DNA of 64,000 bases from Adiantum capillus-veneris (Eukaryota; Streptophyta; Polypodiopsida; Polypodiales; Pteridaceae): NCBI GenBank assembly GCA_014529385.2, contig CM043959.1:90798529-90862528 (forward strand), read 5' to 3'. Numbering within the stretch: position 1 is the first letter of the stretch; every line of letters starts with the position of its first letter. A model generated the notes under the pieces. It was not told where the DNA came from. It saw nothing but the letters and a program-made list of their open reading frames with translations, and searched no databases. The translations under genes and the position numbers were made by a program. This document shows, piece after piece, positions 46,499 to 57,725 of this stretch.

Positions 46499-47044
46499 AT
46501 GAGTATGTGCATATGCACTGACAAAAAAGTGAGGAGCGCTATTTTCAAAATCAGGGAGTTAGCAAGGCATCTCATATTTCTGTTCAACTAAACTTATCTA
46601 TATAAAGTATACCTTCTTGTGTGTTAGGCTTGTAGATTTTGAGCTCTAAAGACATTGAAATAGATGCCATCCCTGCTCCTCAAATGGTTTCCGTGAAAAC
46701 AGTGTGTACCATTGAGGATGCATTTCCTCGATCCATTCTTCGTAGTCAAGTAGTCAAGTCTACCTCTTGGTTCATGTGGTTGAGGAGATCGCTATATGTG
46801 GATTAGTGCATGCCTAATGGATGTTCTTTCAAGAGAGGATTTTAAAGACTAGTTTAAATATTTTGTACGACTACGGGTCCTATCATAGGCATGCATTGCC
46901 AAAGGATGGATTGTGAAAGAGGAATTTGTTTACATTTAAGACAGTAAATAGCAGTCCTTGAAGACTTTACCTTCATGTATTGGTAACCATGAAACTCGAT
47001 CGAAGGTGAAGAAAGTACCATCTCAATGAAAAGACAATCCTAAG
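46499..47044 (+). other. Decayed stretch right of element F, no gene recognised
   Basis: No long frame. By position it is the upstream part of element I (before its protease), but no gag motif can be read. Confidence 0.35.
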
Positions 47045-47586
47045 ATGATGGATACTAAAACTCTTCACGAGCTGATGTCATCCCCTATCCGTTGTACACT
47101 AACTCTGTCAGAGTTATTGCAACTCAAACAACATCTTTGGGATGAGGTCAAGAAAAAATTGAAAACAATAGGGCTGATAATTCCGCCACCCAATGCTTCT
47201 CCAAACACACTGAAGACACAACCCTCAAAACAAACTAAACATGAGCCAGTACCAGTGAACAAGGTAGGGGATTATTGTGAAGGTGAAGAAGGAAATACTA
47301 CCCTGCCGGTGGAGTACAAAGAGGTTAAGTCGATAGCAATATTGGATAGTGGGGCTGGAATAGCCATAGCTACCAAAGCAATGTGGAAAAATTGGGGAAA
47401 ACCTCCTCTCCAAAAGACTAAAATGAAACTTCAGTTGGCAGATGGGTATCTGGAAAGACCCATTGGCATCTTGGAGCAGATTGTGGTAACCTCTTGCAGA
47501 ATTGCATATGAACACACTTTTGCTATTATGAATTTCGATGAGAGCAGCAATTTCGATATCATCTTGGGAAGACCATTCATGCATCA
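47045..47586 (+). pseudogene. Element I first retropepsin, cut by an LTR
   Basis: An N-terminal helical part (LTLSELLQLKQHLWDEVKKK) is followed by a retropepsin domain with IAILDSGAGIAIATKAMW (DSG active site) and FDIILGRPFMHH (second hallmark). At 47587 a partial alpha-type LTR begins in the middle of the frame. The last residues before the stop are LTR-encoded. RT of the same element resumes beyond the insert. Confidence 0.7.
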
Positions 47587-48702
47587 TGTCATAAAATCTA
47601 ATATCTAATATCTAACCAACCCAAATGATTTTCTCATATTAAACTGATCACTTAATGTGGGAGAATAAATAGAAACAAGGGTTAAGATATAGACATGTGC
47701 TTATAGATCTATCTCAACACGGGGCCAATGGTAAAGGCGCCCAAATGAGAGATGGTCTATCAAAGAGCAAGGTACAATGGAGCATAAGACCTTAGTGTTA
47801 GCTTCATTGCAGACCTCCAATAATGTGTGTAAAAGTCCTTAGATCTAGGACCATAGTCAAGCTAGGTCTGAGCTTGAGGTGGGAACCTGGCCCAAGCTCG
47901 AGGTGCTTGTCCTGCTTGAAGTGCTTGTCGTGCTTGAGGTGCTTGATTAAGGTGCTTGAGGTACTTGACCTATTGCATGATTAAGGTGTTTGAGGTGCTT
48001 GACCTGCTGCATGATTAACGTGCTTGAGGTGCTTTGACATGCTTGCCTGAGATGCTTGTGGGAACACCCCTAGTCCAAGTGCTTAGTCATGCTTGATGAC
48101 TAAGGTGCTTGAGCACCCAAGGTCAAAAAGATCCCTACAAAGAGGGGGGCGAGCCCTTTTCTTAGGGGTTAGAAAGAGAACACACACACACACTCTCAAG
48201 GAAATCCCAAGCTTAAAGAGGCAGCAGGGACACATGGCAAGCCCCTACCCATGTTACCTCCATGAGGTGCTTGAACCCTATTGGCTAGGATTAAAAGGGG
48301 TCCAATGATAATTTACAACAATTATCTAATTGTTTTTGCATTTATCAAATCCTCTCTCTCTCAGGGGAAAGGGGGACACTTGTCCCAAGACTACACCTAT
48401 TGCTAGAAATGGCCCAAGATTTTGATTGGCTAGGCTTGGCATGAGCCAATGAGCTTCAATGATGAGCTAGAAGAGGGGGTCGACCTAGCAAGGAGTGGGG
48501 TTGCTTGCAGGGTATACTCACCCACACTCACTCACAAACACTCTCATTGTGTGCTATGCAAAGTGCAAGAGCTCCCTCTCCTTTTCCAAGCACGTAGAGG
48601 TTGAGAGCCTACACCAACACTCTTGCATATGGAGTGCAAATCCAACCAAGAGCCATGCTTCAATGCTTAAGCTTTCCATCTCCTTCTTCTTCATTACTAT
48701 GC

Positions 48703-48711
<9 letters not shown>
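47587..48711 (+). repeat. Partial alpha-related LTR inserted in element I
   Basis: It begins TGTCATAAAATC like the alpha LTRs (TGTCATAATAATC) and shares aaatgattttctcatat, aaactgatca, gggacacatg and aaccaagagccatgcttcaatg in the same order. Its last roughly 500 bp are missing, and it ends in a (TG)n run. It is more diverged than the copies in the nest. Confidence 0.75.
47870..48130. repeat. Minisatellite of 'gcttgaggt' units within the LTR
   Basis: Units of about 14 bp (gcttgaggtgcttg) and longer compound units with 'catgattaa.gtg' are repeated irregularly more than ten times. The nest LTRs lack this block. Confidence 0.8.

Positions 48712-48746
<35 letters not shown>
48712..48746. repeat. 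(TG)n microsatellite at the LTR break
   Basis: A TG run of about 35 bp separates the truncated LTR from element I coding sequence. Confidence 0.9.
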
Positions 48747-48747
<1 letters not shown>

Positions 48748-49289
48748 TTGGGTTATCAAAAGAGATACATGAAACCTGACTCAACCAAAACAAAATTGAA
48801 AAAGGATAACACACAAAAACCAAAAAAAGAGAGCAATTCTGAGAAATCGACGAAGTTATCCAAAATGGAGCGCAAAATCAAATACAATGAACTGAAGCGA
48901 GCCTTGAAGGAAGTTTGTACAATAGAAATGGAAACTGAAGAGGAATCAAACGATGATAAATTTGATGCACCTTCCACTACAAGAAGTATACTATTAAAGA
49001 TAGGAAAATCGTGGTGCAAAAACCCAAACGAGATCCCAAAGAACCAGGAACTTCATAGGATGGGCCTAAAAAAGCCAAATGCATCAACTTAGCAGAACCA
49101 AGTGAGGATCCTAAACCGGCATACATTTCCACAGACCTTATGACAAAGAAGAGCGACTTCTAGTCGATACGCTCAGACAATACAAAGATGTCTTTGCATG
49201 GTCATACGAAGATCTAAAGGGGATAGATCCTGAGATCTGTCACAGCACACGATACCCCTTAAGAGTGATGCCAGACCACGCAGACAACG
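48747..49289 (+). pseudogene. Element I linker between protease and RT
   Basis: A Lys/Glu/Ser-rich open stretch (to 49092; KMERKIKYNELKRALKEV, ETEEESNDDKFD), then out-of-frame remains. It resembles the acidic linkers before RT in element F. No catalytic domain. Confidence 0.45.
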
Positions 49290-50520
49290 TCCTTACACAT
49301 ACAATGAAACTTTTGCCAAGAAAATTAACGAAGAGATAGAAAAACTTAAGGATGCCGAGTATATCTACGAGATTGAACACACGGATTGGGTGTCCCCTAT
49401 TGTGGTAGTACCCAAAAATAATAGCAAACTCCGTGTCTGTGTAAACATCAAACAGGTAAATACAGCCACCAGCAGGGATAACTATCCACTACCAATAACG
49501 GATCATGTTATTGAGAGGGTAGCAGGGAAAGGGGCCTATAGTTTTTTGGATGGGTTCTCATGCTACAATAAATTGACAATTAAAGCAGAAGATCATCATA
49601 AGATAGCTTTTGCAACAGAGTGGGGTATATTTGCCTACAGGGTAATGCCTTTCGGCTTGACCAATGCCCCTGCTACATTTCAAAGACTAATGAGTCACGC
49701 ATTCAAGGAATATCTCAAACAATTTTTGGAGATTTACATGGATGATCTTTGTGTTCACTCTCATCAAATAAGTGACCACATAAATCATCTAGAAAAAGTC
49801 TTTGAAAAATGCAAAATGTCTCGTATTTGCTTAAACCCGGAAAAATATGTCTTCATGGTAAGACAAGGTAAAATTTTGGGCCACATTGTGTCCAAAAACG
49901 GAATTTCAACTGATCAAGAGAAGGTACAAATAATTGCTGCACTACCGAGACCAACGAAGATGAAAGAAGTGCAGGCATTTATGGGGCATTGCGGGTACTA
50001 CAGGCATTTCATATACATGTATGTTGTAATAGCTAAGCCATCGTACGCCCTCATTGCTAAGTTCGAATGGACGGAAGAATGCGAGCAAGCTTTCCAAAAA
50101 TTGAAGCAGCACTTAATTTTTGCTCCAATTTTGCAAGCCCCTGGCTGGAGCAAAATCTTTCATGTTCATGTTGATGCATCAGCCTATGCCATCGGATGCA
50201 TATTAGCCCAGCCAGGAGAGAAAAAAATGGATTTTTCCATTTGCTGCTCTAGTCGGCAGCTAAACAACGCAGAACAACAGCTAAAATGTATTTTTCCATT
50301 TGCTACTCTAGTCGGCAGCTCTACCTTCTTGCAAACAAGTTTGTTTTCTTTGTGGATCACCAAGCACTGCTATATCTAGTAAATAAACCTTGCAACACTA
50401 GAAGAACTGCTCGCTGGTTTATACTATTTCTTGAGTTTGACTTCAGGGTAGTCGTAAACAAGGGGACTACACACACGAGCAGATCATCTTTCACGACTGT
50501 TTCACGGAGAAGCACCTGAG
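49290..50520 (+). pseudogene. Element I reverse transcriptase and RNase H
   Basis: RT motifs: DWVSPIVVVPKNNSKLRVCV, DNYPLPITDHVIERVAG, YSFLDGFSCYNKLTI, RVMPFGLTNAPATFQRLM and catalytic EIYMDDLCVHS (YMDD). Thumb and connection follow (KILGHIVSKNGI, PRPTKMKEVQAFMGHCGYYR). The Ty3-type RNase H begins HVHVDASAYAIGCILAQPG and then breaks: a 31-bp segment is repeated at 50229-50259 and 50289-50319, shifting the frame. The rest continues to 50519 in another frame (KFVFFVDHQALLYLVNKP). There is no second RNase H, so I is a different lineage from D and F. Confidence 0.85.
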
Positions 50521-50544
50521 GGTGTCGATGATGATCTTCCTGAT

Positions 50545-51402
50545 TTGTACCTGTTTAACATTGAAATGGTCCCGAGATGGAGTGAAGAGGTCATTCCTCT
50601 ACTCACAATCGGGTCATTACAGATACAAAGACAACCATCAATTATACATCAAACACAAAATCTCCAGCTTTTAGCAGGACAACTGTACAAACACAGTAAG
50701 GATGGGATATTGAGACTATGTGTACAGCCCGAAGAATCCACCTACTACCACAAACAGGCTCATATAAAAAAAATGGGATTTTACAATGGAGAAACGTAGA
50801 CAGGCCAAAGGCTAAAGGGACTGGGAGTCTACTGGCCAAACATGGAACACAGTGTCCATACATATGTAAAATCATGTGATAGCTGTACAAAACAAACTCC
50901 AGTGGAACATGCCACCCTATTTCGAGTAGTACAAGCACCCAAATGGAGTACGCACATGGTTAAGTACTTAAAAAACAAGACCTTCCCAGAGGAATGGTGC
51001 AAGGCAAGAATGAAAACTGTACAAGAAGAGGCCAAACACTATCTGCTCATTGCCAACCAACTGTATAGGCGGGGAAAGGACAAACAACTATGGTTGTGTG
51101 CTACAAAAAGCGAATATTACATTATCTTAGATCAAGCACACTCAGGGCATCCAGGGGGACATTTCTCTGCTGATAAAACGGAAAAGCTCGTGCTACACTC
51201 AGGCATATGGTGGCCAACCCTGTTTATGGATGCAGAGACATATGTCAAACAATGTGATGAATGTCAACGCACAAAACCACCCCTACAGAGAGATGAAATG
51301 CCACTGAGGCCAATGATGGGGGTACGTGCTTTTGCCAAATGGGACATTAACTTCATTGGTCCCATCATACCTCCAGAATATAGGACGCACAGTACATCAT
51401 AG
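50545..51402 (+). pseudogene. Element I integrase N-terminal part with two zinc modules
   Basis: One frame with a single TAG at 50797. Module 1 (about 50670-50900): LLAGQLYKHSKDGILRLCV, QAHIKKMGFYNGET, YWPNMEHSVHTYVKSCDSC. Module 2 (about 51040-51290): LLIANQLYRRGKDKQLWLC, QAHSGHPGGHFSADKT, WWPTLFMDAETYVKQCDEC. Both have the length and motif order of the HHCC domain. Module 1 keeps the first His and both Cys but has an aromatic in place of the second His. They are far from identical, so the doubling is old. The catalytic core starts at AKWDINFIGPI and then shifts frame near 51385. Confidence 0.75.
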
Positions 51403-52381
51403 TAGCAACAGACTACATGATAAAATGGGCGAAAGCAAAGACGACCCAAAAAAAAGATGCAAGAACTACAGCTCGGTTCCTTTTCGAACACATCTTTACA
51501 AGATATGGACTACCTATCAAAATAGTGAGTGATAGAGGAACACACTTTTTAAACGACGTCATTGAAATCCTCCTTGATGAATTCATGGTGGTCCATCGCA
51601 AATCAGCACCTTATCATCCGCAAGCTAACAGACAAGCAGAGAGTACCAACAAAATCTTATGCACCGTACTCACTAAAATAGTCAATGACTCAAGAAATGA
51701 TTGGGATCAGAAGCTACACACAGCCTTATGGACTTACAGAGTAGCTTTTAAAACTTTCATTGGCACGACTCCCTTTAACCTGGTATTCGGGATTAATGTG
51801 ATTCTACCATTGGAATTCCTAATCAAAACCCTAAGAGTGGCAACACAATTAGGATGGACGGCATCGGAGAGACTAGACACCCTGGAACAATTAGATGAAA
51901 CCCGACTAAGAGCGTTAGTTGGGATATATGCTCAAAAAAAACAAATGAAGACTTTCCATGATCAACACTTGATTGGCAAGGATTCCAAAAAGGGGATTAC
52001 GTTTTAATGTATACCCTCAAACAACACTCCAAAAAACTCAAAAAGCGAGGGATGGGGCCTTTTGTAATGCATGACATGTCACAAAGTGGCGCCATCAAGC
52101 TTGCAACATTAGCAGGCAAGGAGATGCCTAATTGGACAAGTGGTTGTAGGTTAAAGAAATATCTTCCTCCGCTGACACCAGAAGAACTCGCAACAATACA
52201 TGCAGCAGCTCAGCGCACAAGTCAAGCACATGACATTCGAGAACAGGCACAGCAGGAAGCCAAAATGAGAATATTAAAACTCAAGGAGCAAGCAAACTTT
52301 CATAGAAAAGCACAACAGAACGATGCTATCGATACTACTCCGATAGCATCCATACAAATGGCAGCTACATGGTTAGGATGA
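51385..52381 (+). pseudogene. Element I integrase core and C-terminal module
   Basis: After the frameshift: IVATDYMIKWAKAKTT (first Asp region), IKIVSDRGTHFLND (second Asp), HPQANRQAESTNKI (Glu). The tail reads ALWTYRVAFKTFIGTTPFNL. A second shift near 51980 leads into KGDYVLMYTLKQHSKKLKKR and GMGPFVMHDMSQSGAIKLA, the C-terminal DNA-binding module. A Gln/Ala-rich coiled tail follows, ending TGA at 52379. Confidence 0.8.
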
Positions 52382-53043
52382 ATGGATCTACGCATTAATT
52401 TACATCTTGCCGATGGCACCACCGAGCGAGCATTAGTGGATACTAGGGCCAGAGCTAATGTTGTTAACTATTCCACTTTTAGAAAATCATGCGGGAGCCT
52501 CTAATGCCAAACACTATGGCATTCAAAGTAGCAAACAAAGGCACTATGGAAAGTCTGGGCCACATAAATTTACCAATCACCATTGATGGAACAGTTTATC
52601 CGCATCAGTTTCATGTGGTCGACGATCAGCATCTTAACAAAATAATTATTCTAGGACTGTCGTGGATGCGCACTTATCAAGCCACGCCAAACTGGCAGGA
52701 CAATACCTTACTGCTCAAACAAACTCGCTCAAACCAGGCCTCTTCTCGAAGATCCACAAGCAAGCAATTTCAGTGGCAACCAAAACAAAGCCCTCAAGCA
52801 AAACAACCAGCAACATCCCAACTTCTGCAGGTCACCGTCAAACACAGGGTGCGTCGTCTACAATTACTACTATTTGGACCACGCAGCTTCAATGTGACCT
52901 CGCCACCACCAGCCACTAAACATATGGTTCAGCACCTCTCTCTTGCACAGCATTTTGTTTCCCCATTCATATCCTCCATCCGCATCATAGAGCCACATTA
53001 TATGGCTATGCATAGACACGTGCTTTGTTCCCATGCACTCTAA
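52382..53043 (+). pseudogene. Second retropepsin-like domain, 3' of the integrase in element I
   Basis: ATG at 52382 directly follows the integrase stop in the same frame. It reads MDLRINLHLADGTTERALVD then TRARANVVNYSTF, matching a retropepsin active-site strand with DTR in place of DTG. A 1-nt shift near 52490 leads to GHINLPITIDGTVYPHQFHV, then IIILGLSWMRTYQA, the expected second hallmark (ILG-x-x-W) at the right distance. A Gln/Ser/Lys-rich tail runs to 53043. Retropepsin normally precedes RT; here another copy does (47045-47586). It could be an added ORF of this lineage, or the start of a second, fused element. Confidence 0.6.
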
Positions 53044-53645
53044 CACATGTTTGTCTAGGATGACTCACTCTAGGAAGGGAGGAAAATGCGGTAGGATTAT
53101 CATTTGTACATATTATTTCTTTTTTTCTTTCCCTTTCCTTTCTTTTTCTTTAAAACAAGTTTTTAAGAGCCTTATATACTCTTAGCCGACATAATCATAA
53201 GCCATACCGTCACCATCTAATACCAGGATAAGAATATGTATGTAAGGGAGATTACAATAATTTTGGCTAATTTTTGGCCAACTAATAATAATTGTAAATA
53301 ATTTTCTTTTACAAAAAAACAAAAAACAATAGATAATCAACAAAAAATTGATAAGTCGAGCCAGGAAAGTCGGAATTGACTTTTAAAAGCAAACACCAAA
53401 ACTTCAAAGCAAGGACTTCGAACATGGAAAATATGGAAAGACTCGACACAAGATGGATTTTGAGCCAACTTCTAAAGGATCAAAACTGCAGATCGAACGC
53501 CATTTTTCAACCGAGTGTCAGAATGATGAACGGTTCAAACCGCATGTGATATGAACAACAAGATTTGACCAATGGAGGTAAGTATAAACGGGGCATTCCA
53601 GGTAGACTAGGAATAGATAGTCAAATGGGGCAACATAAGCTCATT

Positions 53646-53678
<33 letters not shown>

Positions 53679-53973
53679 CCACAGAACCATAGATTTTTTG
53701 GATTTGTTTATGCCCGTTGTGATCACCTCGGTAGATCTTACTACGCCAGATTTGACATGTATGATCATTCACCTTGCAAGAACATGTGTGTGCGTCCCAT
53801 ACTGCATCAACATTGCCAAAACAACAGATCAGAGCAGTACAAAGTCACAAAACCGCAAACTAACAGGGCTAATAAGGGAATTCCAAAACTCATCAAAAAC
53901 CAAAAATCTTTCACCAGTAGACCCCAAATAGCTGGCAGAATCAGGCAAGACAAAAACAGGAGCAAAAGGTGGT

Positions 53974-53999
53974 GGAACATGGATCGCGATCCATGTTCC
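53974..53999. repeat. 26-bp perfect palindrome, copy 1
   Basis: GGAACATGGATCG followed by its exact reverse complement. Core of 22 bp is shared by copies 2-5. Confidence 0.95.
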
Positions 54000-54088
54000 T
54001 CAAACCCTAAAATTAGAGAAAATTGTACAGGAGCACCCATAGATGGCCAGGAACAAACTCCTATAACTGGATTTTCAAAATTCATCCC

Positions 54089-54110
54089 AACATGGATCCC
54101 GATCCATGTT
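54089..54110. repeat. Palindrome copy 2
   Basis: AACATGGATCCCGATCCATGTT: the same core with one central mismatch. Confidence 0.9.
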
Positions 54111-54798
54111 CCTTTTTGCCAAATACAGGGCAGGAGTGGCTCACTAGCTGGGGAATGCAAAAATAGTACTGGTGCTGCAAAAATAATCACAAAAATTTCT
54201 CTTAAGATCATCCAATCCTCCTAGTTTGCTACCTTCAGTCTGAAATGGTCTTTTGGTCATTTTCAAAGGGGAAAAGGGTAGGATCCCAGAAAAAACTCAA
54301 GGAGAGGTCAAATGCTGGGATGCCAGCAAACTTTATGAAGAATGGCTTAAGGTAGAGTTCTTGACGAGTTTTCAAATTGCTACTTAAGCCAATTGGGAGA
54401 CTTCACCTCTCCTCGAAGCCTATCAACAAGGAAATGTAACTTAAGGATGGTTATAAGATCAAAACCAAGCAAAGGATTACTTGCAAAATGGTGAAAATTG
54501 TAGGAATCAATTTGTCCCCTCAAATGGATTCAATTTTGGAATTTGACAGGGAGCCAGTCAAAGCTCTGAACTACATACCTAAATCGTCGGGAATCAAGGC
54601 AATGAAAGATATCAAGCAAAACATGTACCCAAAAATGGTGGCAAGAAATAGATATGGTCAAAACGGAAAAAGCATGGCCATAAACTAGAAAATGGGGCAA
54701 ACTAAGAAAAAACATGTCCAAATTTGAAATATTTCACCAGTGTACTAGGAAAACCTATAGGAACATATGTGCACGGAAACTGTGTCAGAATTCCTCCC

Positions 54799-54820
54799 AA
54801 CATGGATCGCGATCCATGTA
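54799..54820. repeat. Palindrome copy 3
   Basis: AACATGGATCGCGATCCATGTA: perfect except for the last base. Confidence 0.9.
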
Positions 54821-55069
54821 CCTTTTTGCCCAATCAAAGAAAAATCCATATCATCTGATCCAGTATGTTCAAGAAAGCCAAGCCATAAAGTTTCAAGCCA
54901 TTTGAATTCCAAAATCCATTTCAAAATGCCAAAAATCTTTAGGTCTGCAAAGAAGTCCTAAAATTTAGCCCAAGTGTCAAACCATTGATCCAAATCCCAA
55001 AAATTTTGGACCAAGGCATCATCTAGATAAACCCTACTAGATGGTATCATCATATTTCCAAAATGTTGC

Positions 55070-55216
55070 CCAACATGATCGCAATCCATGTTCCTCAAAC
55101 CCTAAATCCAGAGAAAATTGCACAGTAGCATCTCTATATGCCCAGGAACAACTTCCCTTAGTTGGAATTTCAAAATTCTTCCCAACATGGATCGTGATCC
55201 ATGTTCCTTTTTGCCA
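55070..55216. repeat. 150-bp repeat unit B
   Basis: Second copy of the unit at 53974-54120, with palindrome copies 4 (55072-55092, one base deleted) and 5 (55184-55205, one central change) at its ends. Confidence 0.8.
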
Positions 55217-55402
55217 AAATTCATCTGTTACTTTATATCCTTGTGCCTACAGTAATCCTAGATGCACTGGTGAAGTTTGGTAAAATTTGGGGTAGTTTTG
55301 ACAAAGTTATGCTCATTTTGCATTTTATGGTCAAGTTTGCAACTTTTTGAGAGTTCTGATCAATAGCTAAAACCTCGTTTCATTGCTAATATTGACCACA
55401 AG

Positions 55403-56166
55403 ATGCCTCAAAGAAAAGCACAAAGGGAGTGGAATGTTGCACCTTATGAGATAACAGATATCTCCTCAAATGAGAAATCTCATATCACAGAACAGGTGCT
55501 CGAAGCAATATCGGCTAACATCTTCATTGGAAGGTTTCAAGGCGCAGATGGAGAAATAGTAAAGGCCACTATCTTTCCATGGGAAATGTAGACATTGCAC
55601 CAAAATCCAGAAGTGCAAGCAAGGTGCAGGTGCCTACAATTAGACAGCTTCCTACAATTACCTCCTTGGGGAACGGACTTCACACAAGCTCATGAGCTCA
55701 TAAGTTCAATTCAGTTGTACAATGGGGAAGAAACTCTGAATGACAAGGATGGGGCAGTAGTTAAGGTAAAGATCATAGCAGAAATAATCAATATAGCCCT
55801 CCACCTACAGCAAGGGATGCACAATCTTAGACAAAGGAAATAGATAATGATAAAGCCTTCCTGAAGCAACAAGGCCACAAGCTGACATATCAAGATTTGA
55901 TATACTCACAAACCGAATTGCCGTTGCGCCTTATATCGCAACACTTCAAAGTGCAAAAGCCCCCCAGATATAGAGAACCATTGTTGCACATGGCAGTAGT
56001 AATGGCAATGGGCTTGGCAGAGAGAAGAGTGGTCAGTTGCAACTTCATCAATTATCTTCTTGACAACATTGTTGAAGAAAACCTAAAGGGGAGCCAAAGA
56101 AGCAAGTCCTACATGAACGCAGGACCAATACTGATGTGTATTGCCTATCAGGCACACTGGGGATGA
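55403..56166 (+). pseudogene. Unknown ORF remnant upstream of a coiled-coil frame
   Basis: Coding-like blocks 55403-55591, 55595-55843 and 55897-56166 lie in sequence with stops and shifts between them. Residues include NVAPYEITDISSNEKSHITE, LQLPPWGTDFTQAHEL and NYLLDNIVEENLKGSQRS. The overall look is like the first ORF carried by some large plant retrotransposons, but I cannot name a domain. It lies upstream of the coiled-coil block on the same strand. Confidence 0.35.
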
Positions 56167-56375
56167 TTGATGATCTACCACCAGCCAAAGCGCAGATAGA
56201 TCTGATCCACATATCTAAAAGAGTAGTAAGACCTATGGTAGGACCTTCCACCATGCCGAAACCAGAAGTTAAGTAGACGAGGCAAAGCTCAACCTTAAGA
56301 TATTCTGACAGCAAAAAGACAGAGTCAAATGCTCGAAGCAGCCAGGAAGCTGGGTCCCAATAGAGAGACACTCCT

Positions 56376-57605
56376 TTGAAGTACGAGTCTTTAGAGGAGG
56401 AGCACGACAGCCAATACACTCTAGGATATACACGATTGAGAAATAAAATTGTACATGTGGCAGAAGCTATTTCCATTACTCATGCCAGGACGACAATGGA
56501 AGAAGCACATGCATTGAGGGAAAGGCTCCGCCAACAGAAGCATGAAGAAAAACGCACCCAAGGAACAAAATCTGATGATGAAAAAGAGGAGGAAGAATAA
56601 GGAAACATTCCACTACTACGCAGGCAGACAGCTGCTTTAGAAAGGATCAAGCAGCAAAAAAGATAGGAAGCTCAGGAAAAATGTGAGATTGCTATCACCA
56701 TGCGGCAACGAATCCATAACGAACTCAAGTGAAAAATGGAGCAAAGGGGAAAAAAAGAAGCAAAGAAACCACACGTTGATGGTCTCGAATCATCTGACGA
56801 ATCTATTCGAAGTAAAAAAGAGGAAGAAAACTCACAAGGGGAGGAACAACAAGACACGCATGACCAGCCCAGTCCGGAGTATGATTCTCCCAAGGACACT
56901 GGGGCACCTCCAGAGACTGCGGTAAAAGCGAAAGAAAAAGTTGAAGACTTGCTAAAGGGAGGAGCGGAGAAGAGGCAGTCGAAACTAAATGCAGATCAAG
57001 AAACGGAGTCAACACAACCAAAGCCCACCACAACCTCTGCGGCTCTAGAAGACCCGAAACATAAAGAAAAGAAAATTGATGAGGCTGAAAAATTAGATCA
57101 GGGCCAAAAAAGCCAAAAGGGACCAAGATCGCCTCGATCACAAGCTCTAATGGAGGAAGGAGCGGAAATCGTCAAGTCCTTTGGCATTGATGCTCACTTA
57201 GAGCAAATCAAGCTCCAGTTTCAATGTCAAAGGGCTCTTTACAATTTGCGAGAACTGGAGTTGGAAGATACGAAAAAAGAAGCTTCTAAGGCAACAGAAG
57301 ATTCCCTGTAGCTAAAGCAAAGAATAGAGACATTAGAGAAAGCTGGGCTCTAGGCCCAATCGGAGTTGCAAAGGGAACAAGAAAATGTAGCCTACTATTA
57401 CAAGGAGGTGCAACAGTTTAACGAGGCAAACTCCGCACTGCAAGTCGACCAGCAACGCCTCGAGGAGGATCTAACCAAAGAAAGAGAACAAAATGAGAAG
57501 ATGCAAGGTTCATATGTTGTGGTTAGCAGGACTCTGACTCAACTCCTTGCCATACAAGAGACCCCCTCCTCCTCAACGACGACTACAAGATCTACCTCCC
57601 ATTAG
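56376..57605 (+). pseudogene. Charged coiled-coil ORF, broken, unknown family
   Basis: Open pieces 56376-56600, 56736-57311 and 57366-57605 encode a Glu/Lys/Gln-rich protein with long predicted helices: EEAHALRERLRQQKHEEKRT, LEQIKLQFQCQRALYNLREL, ANSALQVDQQRLEEDLTKER. Stops between pieces are single TGA or TAG codons. The composition matches gag-like or structural ORFs of plant gypsy elements; no enzyme motif is visible. It may belong with the pieces at 55403 and 58740 to a single element later interrupted. Confidence 0.35.
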
Positions 57606-57725
57606 GAGAAACTTGGACTCAATTTTGGGCCCTGTAAGAAACACCAACTCAGCATAGAGAGAGGTAATTTTGAAAAATACAAAAGTATTTTTTTGGAATT
57701 CTATTTCTCATAGTATATACGTAAA

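Larger units (their letters stand above)
53974..54120. repeat. 150-bp repeat unit A (palindrome at both ends)
   Basis: It matches 55070-55216 in the same orientation: cctcaaaccctaaa near the left, aattgtacag/aattgcacag in the middle, ttcaaaattc near the right, and a palindrome at each end. Confidence 0.8.
53060..55402. other. Non-coding stretch: likely element I 3' region with repeated palindromes
   Basis: A purine-rich AGGAAGGGAGGAAAATGCGG (about 53071-53091) follows the last element I frame and may be its polypurine tract, so an LTR may start near 53087; its far end is not seen. The stretch holds five near-palindromes, a repeated 150-bp segment and a 24-bp (GA)n run (53655-53680). Frames of up to 219 codons cross these repeats and are not called. 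Confidence 0.5.

Noticed and set aside
53807-54211. 134-codon minus-strand and 219-codon plus-strand frames in the palindrome region
   Set aside because: Both run over the same repeats in opposite directions, with no domain; the DNA repeat explains the region better.
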